A DNA stretch of 64,000 nucleotides from Imbricaverruca yamaguchii. Lineage: Eukaryota; Arthropoda; Thecostraca; Neoverrucidae. A program made the position numbers and the translations under genes. The notes beneath the pieces were generated by a model, which made no database searches, was not told the origin of the DNA, and saw only the letters and a program-made list of their open reading frames with translations. The stretch is from contig JAOTOL010001556.1 in the NCBI GenBank assembly GCA_034440575.1, forward strand, positions 1,707,501-1,771,500, given 5' to 3'. Below are positions 11,445 through 23,338 of this stretch, piece after piece; positions within the stretch are counted from its first letter, which is position 1, and every line of letters starts with the position of its first letter.

Positions 11445-14216
11445 TCAGTTGGACGGGTATCTGGGGGCAGGCGTCGGGTACTTGGGCGCCGGTGCCGGGT
11501 ACTTAGGAACCGGCGCCGGGTACTTGGGAGCCGGCGCGGGGTACTTGGGGGCCGGTACCGGGTACTTGGGGGCAGGCACCGGGTACTTGGGGCCAGGCGC
11601 CGGGTACTTGGGGCCAGGCGCCGGGTACGCATTGTACTTGGGCTCGTACTTGGGGTACTGCGCCTCGCCCTCGTACTGGACGTCGGCAACAAAGCCGGAG
11701 TCGCCCTCCGACCTGTAGGTGACCGTCTGGACGCGGCCGTCCGGCAGCGCCACGCGGTAGCTACCCTGCGTCAGGTAGCCGTCGCGAGCCTCCTCCTGGC
11801 CGAAGTTGGCGCCGGTGTACTGGTCCTGCACCTCGTACCCGTACGCGTACTTGGGCGGCACCTGCGAGGGAACAGGCGGTGTCGTGGTGGGATGTCCGGC
11901 GAAGCTTCGTCGATAACGGGAGTGTTACACTGATTGCGCTACTTACAATGTACACTCATATTTTGTAATGTTTTATTTTTAATTTCGCAGCATGCATATC
12001 AGAGGCGAAAGGAATTAAAGTAGGCAACCAGCGCCCACGAGTATCAACCTGACGACGCAGGCCAGCCAAAGACGGCTCGGTATGTCTTACTAGCTGGTGG
12101 GTGAATCCAGCCTACCCGATTGTGGTGGAGCTAAAATATGAAAAACAAATCATACATATTCAACACAAAAACAACTCACCGGATTTGGACAGCATGGGAC
12201 TAAGCTTTGGATTGAAACGATATTTTCAATCTTAAAAAAAATTAATTGATCCTTCAGTGTTTTCTTGACTTCTTAATTCGGGTCTACATCGAGTCGACTT
12301 GGAGGATAATTATCCTGTCCCCACTTCCCCCTGAATCCGCCACTGGTAATTTCCAAGGGGCTGTGGGGTGTACATAAGCACATTCGCAGAATGGCATGTT
12401 CGGCACTGTCTCGTGAAATGCCACTTTTAAGCAGAATGTAGTGTAGTCGGAATATTGTCGCAACGCAGCCGCAACTGAAGCACTCGTGTTTTAGCAGCTG
12501 CTAAACATGGTCAGCAACCAGCCAGAACCAATAGTAACGCAACAAAAATCACAGAAAACTCCAATTCAAGCTTTTCGAAGCCTTCCTGCCCGCGGTATAC
12601 TACAAAAATGTTCCTAAGTGTGCTGGCATGCTAAGTTACTCGGATCAAAAGCATATAAATTCAATGTAAATCAGCTCACCTGGTGGAAAGAGAACCCAGG
12701 AGCTTGAAGCCAACACATTCAACAGCATGAGATGCAAACTAGACAATGCTAATGGTCCAATTTGCCTTGCAAAAAAACGCCAGAATGAGCATGGATGAAT
12801 TAAATTGGATTGGATTGGATGATAATAGAAGCATGAGTCTCGCATTTATATCATTGGGATGGCACAATGCATGCAGGTGAGCCTAAATGGTGAGCCTAAA
12901 TTACGGGGAGCAAATGCAACATCGGGGGTCAAGTGCCCACCGGAATGCACACAAAGCAATAACCCTGCTCGCATTAGAAAGAAACACACAGCAGCAGCAA
13001 GCAAATACAAGCGACTAAGTTTGCCAGAACCATAGGTACCTTCGGGTCAATACGAAGGCACCTATGGTAAGGGATGGAAATTTATAAAGTCCTGGTAACC
13101 GACGAGTGCGTCTGAAAGCGTTTACCTGCGCCTTTCTGGGTTACAAATCTGCATTTAAAAACTGACTGAAGTGGATGACGTATCAGTATTCCGAGAACAA
13201 AGGTGAGTTGCTCCAGCTTAACATTCGAATAATCCAGCCTACTTTCGGTGCTAAGTATTCATCAGGGTTTTGGATATCTATATCCTGCTTATTCATTTAA
13301 TTATATTTGTTTGTGTCCATTCTCCATTTCGGGGAAGGAATCCATGACTATTTTCACGGTCTAATCATCCATCGCTCTAGAAGGCAACAGCGCGTGAGTG
13401 GTTAGGCGATGCAAATAAATCCAAGTATTGCTCATTCAAGAGGCTTCATGGAAAATAATAGTGAATAAAAAAAGCCAATCAGGAATCATGTATGACAGAC
13501 TATTTCCTCAGTCTCAATGCTTCTGCTCAGTGCTATAAACGAACATCTTAGAGCCTCGGTATACATCGGGAAAATATGGAGTTCACGTAACGGCTCGAGC
13601 CTTAATACTAACCGAGGTATAAGTTAATGCAATGGTTAATGTTCATATACATGTAGCTTCAACAAGTCACAACACCAATAACATACCGGAGGGTAGTCCT
13701 CGACGGGCTTGTAGGGCGCATACTTGGGCTGCGGCGCCGGGTACGAAGGGGCGGGGTATACGGGGGTCGGGTACTTGGGCGGCGGCGCAGGGTACGAGGG
13801 AGCAGGAGTCGGCTTGTCGGCCAGAGCCACAACGGCAATGGCGGCGATAATGAAGACCTGAGGACACCAAACATACGTCATGAAATACCCGGCTGCTGGC
13901 GAGGGGATGCTGAGAACCTCCCTATCCTTAAAGAGAACACACAAAATATAGAGCTTACTTAAAAGTTGAGAAAGAATTGGAACTCCAAGCGAATGACGGC
14001 ACGAACATGAGGACATAAGCAAAATCAGATCGGACACAGCCTCTCGACGAGAAGCACGTTCTGAGATATGAGCTTCCTTAAAGACCATACCGGCACCACA
14101 GTGTCTGGCGAGACAAACGCACTGGAAATACCACTGCGCCGCCTCACCAGACACTTCGGCTGCGCGATGCCGAAGGCTGCAGCACAGCAGAGCACACCCG
14201 CCTCCCCTACCTTCAT
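11445..14216 (-). CDS. RR-2 type chitin-binding cuticle protein, three exons
   Basis: A secreted structural protein that binds chitin in the exoskeleton. Exon 1 is 14211-14216 (Met-Lys) with donor GTAGGG. Exon 2 is 13687-13857, with acceptor CAG just upstream and donor GTATGT. Exon 3 is 11445-11861, with acceptor CTCGCAG and stop TGA at 11447-11445. All junctions are phase 0 and give 197 residues. A signal peptide (about 1-15, hydrophobic FIIAAIAVVALA) is split by the first intron, the usual layout of arthropod cuticle genes. A Pro/Tyr/Lys-rich linker follows. The Rebers-Riddiford domain spans about 63-124, with EEARDGYLTQGSYRVALPDG and the later G-F-V-A-D-V block. The C-terminus is about nine KYPAPAP/KYPVPAP-type repeats ending at Asn197. 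A TATA box and a poly(A) signal flank the gene. GC-rich coding sequence stands out from AT-rich introns. RR-2 placement and function are family knowledge; the exon structure is read directly. Confidence 0.92.
11862..13686 (-). other. Intron 2 of the cuticle gene
   Basis: About 1.8 kb of AT-rich intron bounded by GTATGT and CTCGCAG. A hAT-like MITE terminus (GAATCCGCCACTG, about 12337-12349) lies inside; no matching second end was found. No nested gene is apparent. Confidence 0.8.
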
Positions 14217-14264
14217 GTCTACAGATCAGACTGTACTGGTGGTGCTGGAAGGTGGGCAGCTCGC

Positions 14265-14271
14265 TTAAATA
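14265..14271 (-). promoter_or_regulatory. TATA box of the cuticle gene
   Basis: TATTTAA on the minus strand lies about 49 bases upstream of the start codon at 14216. This leaves room for a transcription start about 25-30 bases downstream and a very short 5' UTR, as is common in cuticle genes. Confidence 0.7.
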
Positions 14272-14639
14272 CGGCACAATCACCGGGGCAGGCGGCTGCC
14301 ACTCCTGCCGTGCCCCCGGCGTCCGTCCCCGGGGGTGCATGCCACGGCCCGACCTTGCTCGGTTACATCAGCGGTCTTGAGGCGGCGGCAGCTCGCCCAC
14401 TGCGGCCGGCAGCACCTCTGACGAAACCGGGTCAGCGCGGCTCGGCCGCACCGCCTCCGGCCACTCACCTCTGACCCCGGCAGCTTTTTGTCGACCCGCG
14501 GCGCCTCCGTCACGGAGATGTGTTGTGACGCTTTGTGGCCGGACGGCTGCCGGTAGATTTACGGCGGGATTGTTGCGCGGCTGCCAGCAGCGGCAGGCAC
14601 TGCAGTAGCCATCGCTGCCATCGCAATGCTTCAGCCGGT

Positions 14640-15265
14640 CATAGCCACCACCGCTGTAGCCGGCCATAGCCACCACCGCTGTAGCTGGCCATCGCTACCA
14701 TCTCACCGCTGTAGCTGGCTATCGCTACCATCTCACCGCTGTAGCTGGCCATAGTCACCACCGCTGTAGCTGACCATCGCTACCATCTCACCGCTGTAGC
14801 TGGCCATAGCCACCGCCGCTGTAGCTGGCCATAGCCACCGCCACTGTAGCTGGCCATAACCACCACCGCTGTAGCTGGCCATCGCTACCATCTCACCGCT
14901 GTAGCTGGCAATAGCCACCACAGCTGTAGCTGACCATCGCTACCATCTCACCGCTGTAGCTGGCCATAGCCACCACAGCTGTAGCTGACCATCGCTACCA
15001 TCTCACCGCTGTAGCTGGCCATAGCCACCGCCGCTGTAGCTGGCCATAGCCACCACCGCTGTAGCTGACCATCGCTACCACAGCTGTAGCTGGCCATCGC
15101 TACCATCTCACCGCTGTAACTGGCCATAGCCACCGCCGCTGTAGCTGGCCATCGCTACGACAGCTGTAGCTGGCCATCGCTACTACCGCAACACTGTAGC
15201 TGGCCATAGCCACCACTGCCATAACTGGCCATCGTTACTACCGCTGTAGCTGGCTATCGTTGCCA
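14640..15265. repeat. 25/30-bp minisatellite array
   Basis: Units alternate between a short form, CGCTGTAGCTGGCCATAGCC plus ACCAC, and a longer form containing GCCATCGCTACCATCTCAC. Spacing is 25 or 30 bp. Because 25 is not a multiple of three, frames shift from unit to unit and no coding is implied. Confidence 0.9.
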
Positions 15266-16323
15266 CTACTCGGATGAAGATACGGGAGAGACTGCATTGC
15301 TCAGTGGAGGATACAGGAGAGGGCCACTGGGGGATGTGTCCCCCTATAGAAAGGTGGCGCTCCTTCAAGAGGGCTTGGGTGCACCAACTTCCCCCCCCCC
15401 CCTGATCATATTTGTTAAGGTAAAGGCACCCATCTCAGAGCAAAAGGTGCTCGTGCAGTATGCTCCAACTGGCCCCCTCATCCTTCCCCGCTCAGCCAAC
15501 TTTCCGCCAAAGGCGACGACCAGTGCGCAACCCTTCCCAATGAAAATTACCACTATTGCGACTGTAGTGGTGCAGTAGTTGCTCACGTAACTCGAGCCAT
15601 TTAAATAATGCGTGTTTTTCAGATAGCAAGGTTGAAACACTGATGTACTGATACATCGACACAGGATTAATGGTGTCTGCACTCTTCTCATGGAGGAGTG
15701 TAGAATCAAGTCAATACTTTCATAGGGAGCTAGCATGGGTGGATCCAAGAGAGAACAGAGGCATGTGCCCCTGCCACCCCCTCGTTAAAGAGGCGGTATT
15801 CTTCTGACTAGTGATTGGTGCCCCTCCAGCACGGTCGAGTGCAGCCTTCCCCTATATCTTTTTTTTTTAGCTCAAGGTGTTCGTTTGTGTAGACTGGGCA
15901 GCCCTCCAGGGACACTAGTGAGTGCATCCGCTTGAAATTGTTATCAGTAGCGCACTCTAGACAAGTCCCCCTTCTTCTCATCAAAATGCCTCCATCAGCC
16001 CCTGGGAGCTGAGATGATCAAGCTCACAATCAAAGATTATTTGTTTTATTAATACTATGTTCCCGCTGGAGAATATATTCGTCAAAAGATTGCGACTGCG
16101 CGTGCTGTATCTTAACTTACCCTACCTATATCTCATCTTACCTTACCTCTGGCTTATTTCATTCAAAAGAGCTGAAGTAAGCCAGAGGTTCTCAACCTTG
16201 CTTCACCCATTATTATTTCCTTTCCTCACAAAACATCTCAGCCGCTGTGTCACAGCAAGCAGTCTGCAGCTGACACTTCGCCTTGCTATATCTTCATCTT
16301 CATTAGCATTTCTTTCACAATCA
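15266..16323. other. No gene seen
   Basis: Contains C-runs (15390-15402) and a GGTGGATCCAAG-like motif (about 15738) reminiscent of MITE ends, but no paired terminus or coding domain. Confidence 0.35.
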
Positions 16324-16668
16324 GTGGATAGCGGTAGCTCGGTCTGTGAGCATGGGGCACTCATGATCGGAAGGTCGTGGATAGCGGTAGCTCGGTCGTT
16401 GGGCGTGGGGCACTCATGATCGGAAGGTCGTGGATAGCGGTAGCTCGGTCTGTGAGCATGGGGCACTCATGATCGGAGGGTCGTGGATAGCGGTAGCTTG
16501 GTCGGTGGGCGTGGGGCACTCATGATCGGAGGGTCGTGGATAGCGGTAGCTCGGTCTATGAGCATGGGGCACTCATGATCGGAAGGTCGTGGATAGCGGT
16601 AGCTCGGTCGGTGGGCGTGGGGCACTCATGATCGGAAGGTCGTGGATTCGAATCCCACAACCGGTGGA
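16324..16668 (+). repeat. Tandem array made from a tRNA-Met-like SINE head
   Basis: Six 53-bp units start at 16324, 16377, 16430, 16483, 16536 and 16589. Each has an A-box-like TAGCTCGGTC and a CTCATGAT anticodon-loop-like segment (CAT anticodon). Units 1, 3 and 5 read TGTGAGCAT or TATGAGCAT; units 2, 4 and 6 read GTTGGGCGT or GGTGGGCGT, so the real unit is a 106-bp dimer. Only the last unit continues into a B-box half, GGATTCGAATCCCAC (16644-16658). The complete tRNA-like head is therefore about 16589-16665. It lacks good acceptor-stem pairing, so it is not called a functional tRNA. Confidence 0.85.
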
Positions 16669-16779
16669 ATTTCTGAGTCCAGCAATCTGGCAGTCAGTGT
16701 GTCGCAAAAGTATGAAAAGCAAAAAGTATGTACAGGATATATGCATAAATAACGACGATTATAGAATAGACACGTCGAA

Positions 16780-17244
16780 GTAAAATTAGACGACCTTTAT
16801 TGTATAAACGTTTCGATCTCAGGGGCCTTCTTTAATACATATGTACAAACTCAGAGAATATCAGGTAATTTCGAGTCAAATTGTCATCAAAAACACGTAA
16901 TGTTTCACGGTCAGCGTTTTGCGGCTGTTAACATCGCTGCAGGCTTTGACCAATTGGAATAACCTGCTCCCGAATTCATCGTATTGTGTGTTATATATGG
17001 CAGCCTCTAACGTCTTTCTGGTTCGTTTGTTGGCATTGGTTACCGGGATTCTAACCTCGTCCCAATTCGGCATATTTTCACATTCGTTAATATGTGTAAC
17101 GACTCCGCTGCATTGTATGTGGTACCGTGCGTCGCGTTTGTGCTCGTTAATTGTCTGAACCCACCTACCTGTCTGTTTCCCATACATACGTCTTTGGACA
17201 TCCACAACACGGGATTTCATACACAACACCGTTTTCTGACCCAT
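16780..17244 (-). mobile_element. Penelope-like element 3' fragment, GIY-YIG endonuclease (inverted partner 1)
   Basis: A minus-strand frame of about 120 codons resembles the GIY-YIG endonuclease end of Penelope-like elements. It has Y-G-K-Q-T-G-R, then I-N-E-H-K, then a T-H-I-N-E-C block and W-D-E. The canonical Y-I-G is degraded to Y-G-K. It is followed by the typical 3' end with GAGATCGAAACGTTTATAC (minus strand, about 16804-16822). The reverse transcriptase part is absent. The partner at 17245 is in the opposite orientation. Confidence 0.7.
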
Positions 17245-17620
17245 GATCGATTCTCATGTGCGGTGCCTCAAACAATGCAACGCAATCCTTACACATATTG
17301 ACAAATGTGAAAGTATGCAGAATTGGGCCGAGGTTAGCATCCTGGTAACCAATGTCATCAAATGGACCGAAAAATCGTTACGGGCTGCCAATATAAGCAT
17401 GCATAGTACGATGAATTCGAGGGCAGGTATTGTCATTTGGGCACAATCTGCAGCGACGTTGGCAAACGTGAAACGCCGATCGTGAAAAATCACCTGAGTT
17501 CAAGGACGATTATACTCGAAGTTATTTAATATTCTCTGATTTTGTACTCATGTACTGAAGAAGACTCTTGAGATCGAAACGTGTGTACATCCCGTTAAAT
17601 TAACCTTAAAACAGTTCCGC
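17245..17620 (+). mobile_element. Penelope-like element 3' fragment (inverted partner 2)
   Basis: The plus-strand frame shares T-H-I-D-K-C-E, N-W-A-E-V and the following region with the minus-strand partner. It ends with CTGAAGAAG then GAGATCGAAACGTGTG (about 17570-17586), the conserved Penelope-like 3' end. It lacks the N-terminal part of the endonuclease. The two copies meet head to head near 17244. Confidence 0.65.
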
Positions 17621-17938
17621 GGCTGTCACTGACAAAGGTGCAAGCTGTCCCATTGGAAGAAACACAACCGGAGTTAGGGGTGGATGAGGCAGCCTGGGAT
17701 ATTGTGGCAGATTTAAAAGGTGGCTGCCGACCGTTCATGATCACGGCTTCTTATTTCGCCAATCCGATTTTACTTTTTTTTGGTACGGAGATTTTCATTA
17801 TTATTGTGCTATTTTGATATGACTCTTCGTGTCTTGGAGCTCCCCTTCATACGTGTAACTCCCATATCTCCAAGCTACCTTCCTTTCTGATGTGGCAGAA
17901 GCGGCTACCGAAATCATGAAGATATGAAGTGGTCAGAG
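17621..17938. other. No gene seen
   Basis: Short AT-rich spacer between the Penelope-like pair and the first TTAA-flanked element. Confidence 0.35.
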
Positions 17939-17942
17939 CTAA

Positions 17943-18737
17943 CCCGCGTCGTATCGGGGGGGGGGGGTCGATAGGACCCCTAAGGTTTTCCACGGATTGT
18001 GAAAGAACGACGCGAGGCATCAGGCCCATATTTAGCATACCTTTTCCCACATCAATTTAGCATGATATGTCAAAATTTTGAGATCAGATCATTTAGGGTC
18101 AACGAAATAGTCAATATCAAGTCAGGTCACCTCCAGAAACGTTCAACCGGTCGTCACGCTTTAACGGATGAATACATTTTAATGAAACTTTCAGCATTTG
18201 CTTATTGTAAGGGACGAAACGAAATGTACCTGATAATTCGTTTTCTTCATTTTTTTGTTGCTTATTAATTTTGCCTATTTGGCAATTAGAATTAAAATCG
18301 ATGATCATGGCTAAAGTACGCATTTCTATGAGAGGAAGTCGACTTCGAACAACGTTTTTCGGCCTGCTCTACCCACCAGAGAAGGAAAAATTAAAGAAAG
18401 CTGGTGAAGTCAAAATGTTGAAATTAAAACAAATTGGTGTCCAAAAATTACATGGCCATGGTCGATTTCATCTTTCTCTTCTGATTCCATCTTTTGTTCA
18501 AATCTCCCCCAAAATGAGCTTCCCAGAGCTAAAAAGATGACGAAAGTCGTGGAAATCTGGGCCACTAGTGACGTCCCTTTTGTGGGGGGGGTTCTGGGGT
18601 GGTGTCTGGACCTACCCATCGAGCGTTTTCCGATGACACCTCTTTCGTTTTCGTACGACGCTAGTTTGAAGATTAGAGGGGGTTCCTATCACCCCCCCCG
18701 AGACGGGGTGTGAGATATGACTGAAAAGGCGGGACGG
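17943..18737 (+). mobile_element. TTAA-flanked piggyBac-like MITE, copy 1
   Basis: About 795 bp starting CCCGCGTCGTATCGGGGG and ending near CCCCGAGACGGGG then GGGACGG. It is followed by TTAA (18738-18741); the left side reads CTAA. Two related copies lie at 23339 and 27852 (inverted). Shared internal blocks include CATACCTTTTCCCACATCAA and AACGTTCAACC followed by GTCGTCACGCTTTAAC. It has no coding frame, so it would be non-autonomous. Confidence 0.7.
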
Positions 18738-18741
18738 TTAA

Positions 18742-19405
18742 GAAGGGCCCATCCCCATCTAGGTTAAGTCTGCAAAGAGATGCCATAACCCTCGCAAAAA
18801 GACACTCATCACCCCAACCAACACCACATACCTAATTTCAAAGAATTCATCCACAAACATCCCACACACAAATCGCTGCCTATTTACCTTACCTATCCAG
18901 CCATATTTACTCGATCCCGCGTAATACACGCCATACAAATTATTGGCGAGTGCCCCGCCAATAATTTTCAAACCCTACCCATGGCTGCACAGTCCGCAAC
19001 CACCTAGCACAAATCTCACCCCATCCACCACTACGCAGAACTAAAGAGACAAAAAGAAGATTCTCCAACCTATGCAATTTATCCACCATATATATACATA
19101 CATTCCATGAGGAACATTCCACGACAACTCAGACAGCCTATTCCACTGATCAACCATCCTTCGACTGAACAGCTGTTATCGCTTAACTGTCCTACACCTC
19201 AATTTGTATAACCTGAATTGATGATTCCTATGTGATACTCTAAATAGAATGGCATCATTCGGATGGTCATGATCTTGCCCTATAACGATTTAATCCATTT
19301 CAATCATATCACCGCTTAATCTCCTAAACTTGAGTGAGTACATATATAATGCTGTAAACCTTTCCCCATATTATATGTTACATAGTCCACTGATAAGTCC
19401 AGTGT
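18742..19405. other. No gene seen
   Basis: AT-rich DNA; no domain found on either strand. Confidence 0.35.
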
Positions 19406-19560
19406 GGATGGATGGATGGATTGTGACGCACTGAGCAACTGAGACCATATGGCGTCGCCTGCCTCTCACCCTGGCAGCAAGGGAGGACATCTCGGGGAAT
19501 CGAATCCCGTACCTTTGGCGTGCTAGACGCTCACCTGAACCACTGAGCTACCGAAGCTCT
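19406..19560 (-). mobile_element. tRNA-derived SINE, shared-core family, copy B
   Basis: The minus strand from 19560 reads CGGTAGCTCAGTGGTTCAGG (A-box region), then a B-box-like GGGATTCGATTCCCC. The core follows with GAGAGGCAGGCGACGCC, and the tail ends (ATCC)n. The head differs from copies A and C although the core is shared. The anticodon-loop-like segment CTAGCAC would suggest an Ala-type ancestor (inference). Confidence 0.75.
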
Positions 19561-19593
19561 GACGAGCCTGGTGGTTTTGCACTGCACTGGTGG

Positions 19594-19594
<1 letters not shown>

Positions 19595-19647
<53 letters not shown>
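19595..19647. repeat. (TA)n microsatellite
   Basis: Pure TA tract beginning about 35 bases after the SINE head. Confidence 0.95.
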
Positions 19648-19650
<3 letters not shown>

Positions 19651-19942
19651 CATATTTATATGTTGCATGTGTGTACATCGGTGTGATTCGTGAAATCGGC
19701 TTCTCCACCCACTAGCCGTGCTTTGGGTTACGATATCTATACATGTATAGGACTCAGGCACCACGTACCAAAACGTATTTCATCTAAAATACAACTCAAC
19801 ACGCATCCTATGTTTCGTACCGTTTTTGTACTCGACTCGGTGACGGCTCAGCCATGTCACATCTGGTCACAAACAGCGTTCGATTAGCCCAATCACACAA
19901 TGGTATTACGACGCGGGCGCCACCTGCGGCGTCAGCCCCTCG

Positions 19943-19963
19943 CCGGAAGTGCGCCACTTCCGG
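19943..19963. promoter_or_regulatory. Palindromic ETS-type site in a GC-rich patch
   Basis: CCGGAAGT and ACTTCCGG face each other across GCGCC. CCGGAAGT is the consensus of ETS/GABP factors, which often mark TATA-less housekeeping promoters. An ATG at 20138, inside a GC-rich patch ending about 20170, could be a first codon, but no exon is established. Confidence 0.3.
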
Positions 19964-21039
19964 TGTTCGGTTGTCCAGCTGGCGACGCGCGCCGGCGACA
20001 GTTGGGGGCTGGAGTGGGGAGGGAGGAGCGAGAGCAGCGTCCGGATACGGTGACGGTTAAGGATAGGTCCGTGGTGAGGTGGGGTCGGTCAGACTGTCGG
20101 CAGTAGGTCAGATGTCGGTCTCAAGTAGGGTACGGTGATGGCTGCTGGCAGCAGCAGGAGGTGGGCGAATAGCAACACGGCATCAATGTTTGATCTCTGT
20201 CTCTTTGCATATATGTGCATTCGTACCGCAGTATCACTGCGTCTCTGTATCGTTTCTTTCTGTCTTGCTGTCTCGTCTCTCCGTCTCCATTCCTTTTATC
20301 TCCCCTCTCCCATCTATCTCTCCCTCTCTTTCTTTCAGCCTCCCACTCCCCTCACCTCACCTCCTGTCCGTTGTAAGCATGCAAGTAAGCATACTGCATG
20401 CGTAGCAAGCATGCGTAGTAAACACCCAGTACGTATGATATCAGCTTCTAAGTAATCCAACGATACCATTATCCTGAATAGGAAAATATGCCGGAGCATG
20501 TATTTTGTCATGCACGTGTGAGCTGATCACAATTTGCTTTACTGACATTCATGAGTTGCGTCGCTTTTATCAGCTAACTGTACGTGCATATGCTCGGCTA
20601 ACAATATTTGGGCCAATGTTGCATTTGTGCAGGTATAGATTGGATATTTCGCTCTGACCTCGTCTGGTCTAGCTCAAGGATATCACACACCATCGGGACG
20701 AAATCCAGAAGTGGGCGGCGACGCACGCGTTCAAGGTTGGCGTGTGATGAGCGCCAGACGACAGGCCCACAAATTACTCTCTGCCAGCGCGGTGTTACGC
20801 AATTCAGAACATCAATCAGAAAGGGTGGGTCGTTCTGCGACTATCAAGCAGGTTAGAAGCGCCGCCTTCGAAATAGCAGTGTCGAAGAAGTTTATCAGGT
20901 GCACTGTTCGTGCTCAAATAGTACTCCTGGTAAATTATCTGCGATTGGCGTTGGTATTAGCTTCGCGATCTGATGTCTGCTTGAAAAAACTGGGATGTTA
21001 GAAGTATGTATAAAAATATATATGCTTATTATATATACA
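19964..21039. other. No confirmed gene
   Basis: GC-rich to about 20170, then ordinary sequence with CT-rich runs (20270-20345). Short open frames show no domain. A first exon starting at 20138 is possible but has no clear donor. Confidence 0.3.
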
Positions 21040-22069
<1,030 letters not shown>

Positions 22070-23336
22070 GAAATTTGATCAAGTGTTTTGATGTGATAAA
22101 TCACTCAGAACTCCTGTCAAAATTAAGCCTCCACAGCATCGATAGTTCCTGGTTTTCGGCTTATCTTCATAATCACATCCAGAGTGTCAGCCTTACTGAC
22201 AGTCTGGGTGTCGTCCAAAAATCTGCCCGTTGCCCAACAGCATCGGCGTTTTTCAAGGATCATCTCTCGGATCTCTCTTCTACTGTGTCTTCGCCAACGA
22301 CCCCAGCCTGTTCGCCAAAGGCGCAGTGGCTGTTCACTACGCCGACGACGCCCAAATTTTGGTCAGTGGTAAGAAATCTGAAATTCAAAAAGTTGTCACT
22401 CATGTGGAAACAGTTCTGGCCTCCTCGACATCTGGTTTTGAGCAAATGGACCAACAAATTTACGTAACTAAGACACAGCTGATGATGTTGGGCAGCCCAC
22501 AAAATCTGCGTGCCTTACCGGTTATCACAGTGAAATTTCGCAATCACGATCTACCCACCACTTCGGAATGCAAAAATCTCGGTCTTATTTTCGATTGCTC
22601 GCTCAGCTGGGACTCGCATGTCTTAGAATTAACTCGGCGTTATTTTGGAGTTCTGGGTTGTCTGTCGCATCGCGCCTTCCACCTGCCGTCATCTTCGCGC
22701 TGGTCAATGCTCTGGTCTTCTCGCAGATCCGCCACTGTATTTCTGTGTATGATAACGGAGCCAAAAAGAACCTATCTCGCATCCAAAAAATTATAAACTG
22801 CTCGGCAAAGGTAATTTTCGGCCGCATGAAATTTGACCACGTTTCGGATCTGCTGAGGAGGTTGGGCTAGCTCAGCTCAGAGAACCTGGCCAGTTATCAC
22901 ACCCTTCGCCTCACATACAAGGTGCGTCTTCATGGTGAGCCAGAATCACTGGCTCACGATCTCACCACAATGGCAGAGATTCGTGACCGGATAACCCGTC
23001 AAGACCATAACTTGCATGTCCCCCGGTCCCACACCGAGATGGGGAAGAGACGTTTTAGTTCCAGAGCGCCACATGTACAACTCACTGCCACCAGAGCTGG
23101 CGCGACTTCCCGTGTCGATCTTTGGTCGCCACCTACGGCAATACCTGCTTCACGTGCCGCCCGTGCAGGACTGATTGACTGCTCGACTTGCTGTATTTTG
23201 TTCATTTTTATTTTTATTCTGTGATTTTGACCTTTTGTGCTGTGTTGTTTTATCCATTTTACGCGATGTCATAATATCCACGAGTCAATTGTAGATGACA
23301 TCAATAAAGTTTCTCTGTCTGTCTGTCTATCTGTCT
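22070..23336 (+). mobile_element. L2/CR1-group LINE, 5'-truncated and frameshifted
   Basis: A reverse transcriptase remnant. The first frame (about 22075-22210) has the K-C-F-D-V-I-N-H region of RT block A and W-F-S-A-Y-L. After a frameshift near 22215-22230, G-V-F-Q-G-S-S-L-G-S stands for the usual GVPQGSVLGP. Then comes V-H-Y-A-D-D-A (about 22335-22355), with the catalytic Asp pair intact. Another frameshift near 22630 leads to the thumb-like region. The C-terminus, YNSLPPELARLPVSIFGRHL, ends at a TGA (23172-23174). The 3' end reads ATCAATAAAGTTT followed by (CTGT)n at 23311-23336, a tail typical of this group. It could not make active protein. Confidence 0.8.
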
Positions 23337-23338
23337 AA

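Noticed and set aside
11288..11692. 134-codon Arg/Ser/Thr-rich minus frame
   Set aside because: Shifted-frame shadow of the KYPAPAP repeats of the cuticle exon.
16589..16665. Functional tRNA-Met gene
   Set aside because: A and B boxes and a CAT loop are present, but acceptor-stem pairing is poor and the head is part of a repeat array.
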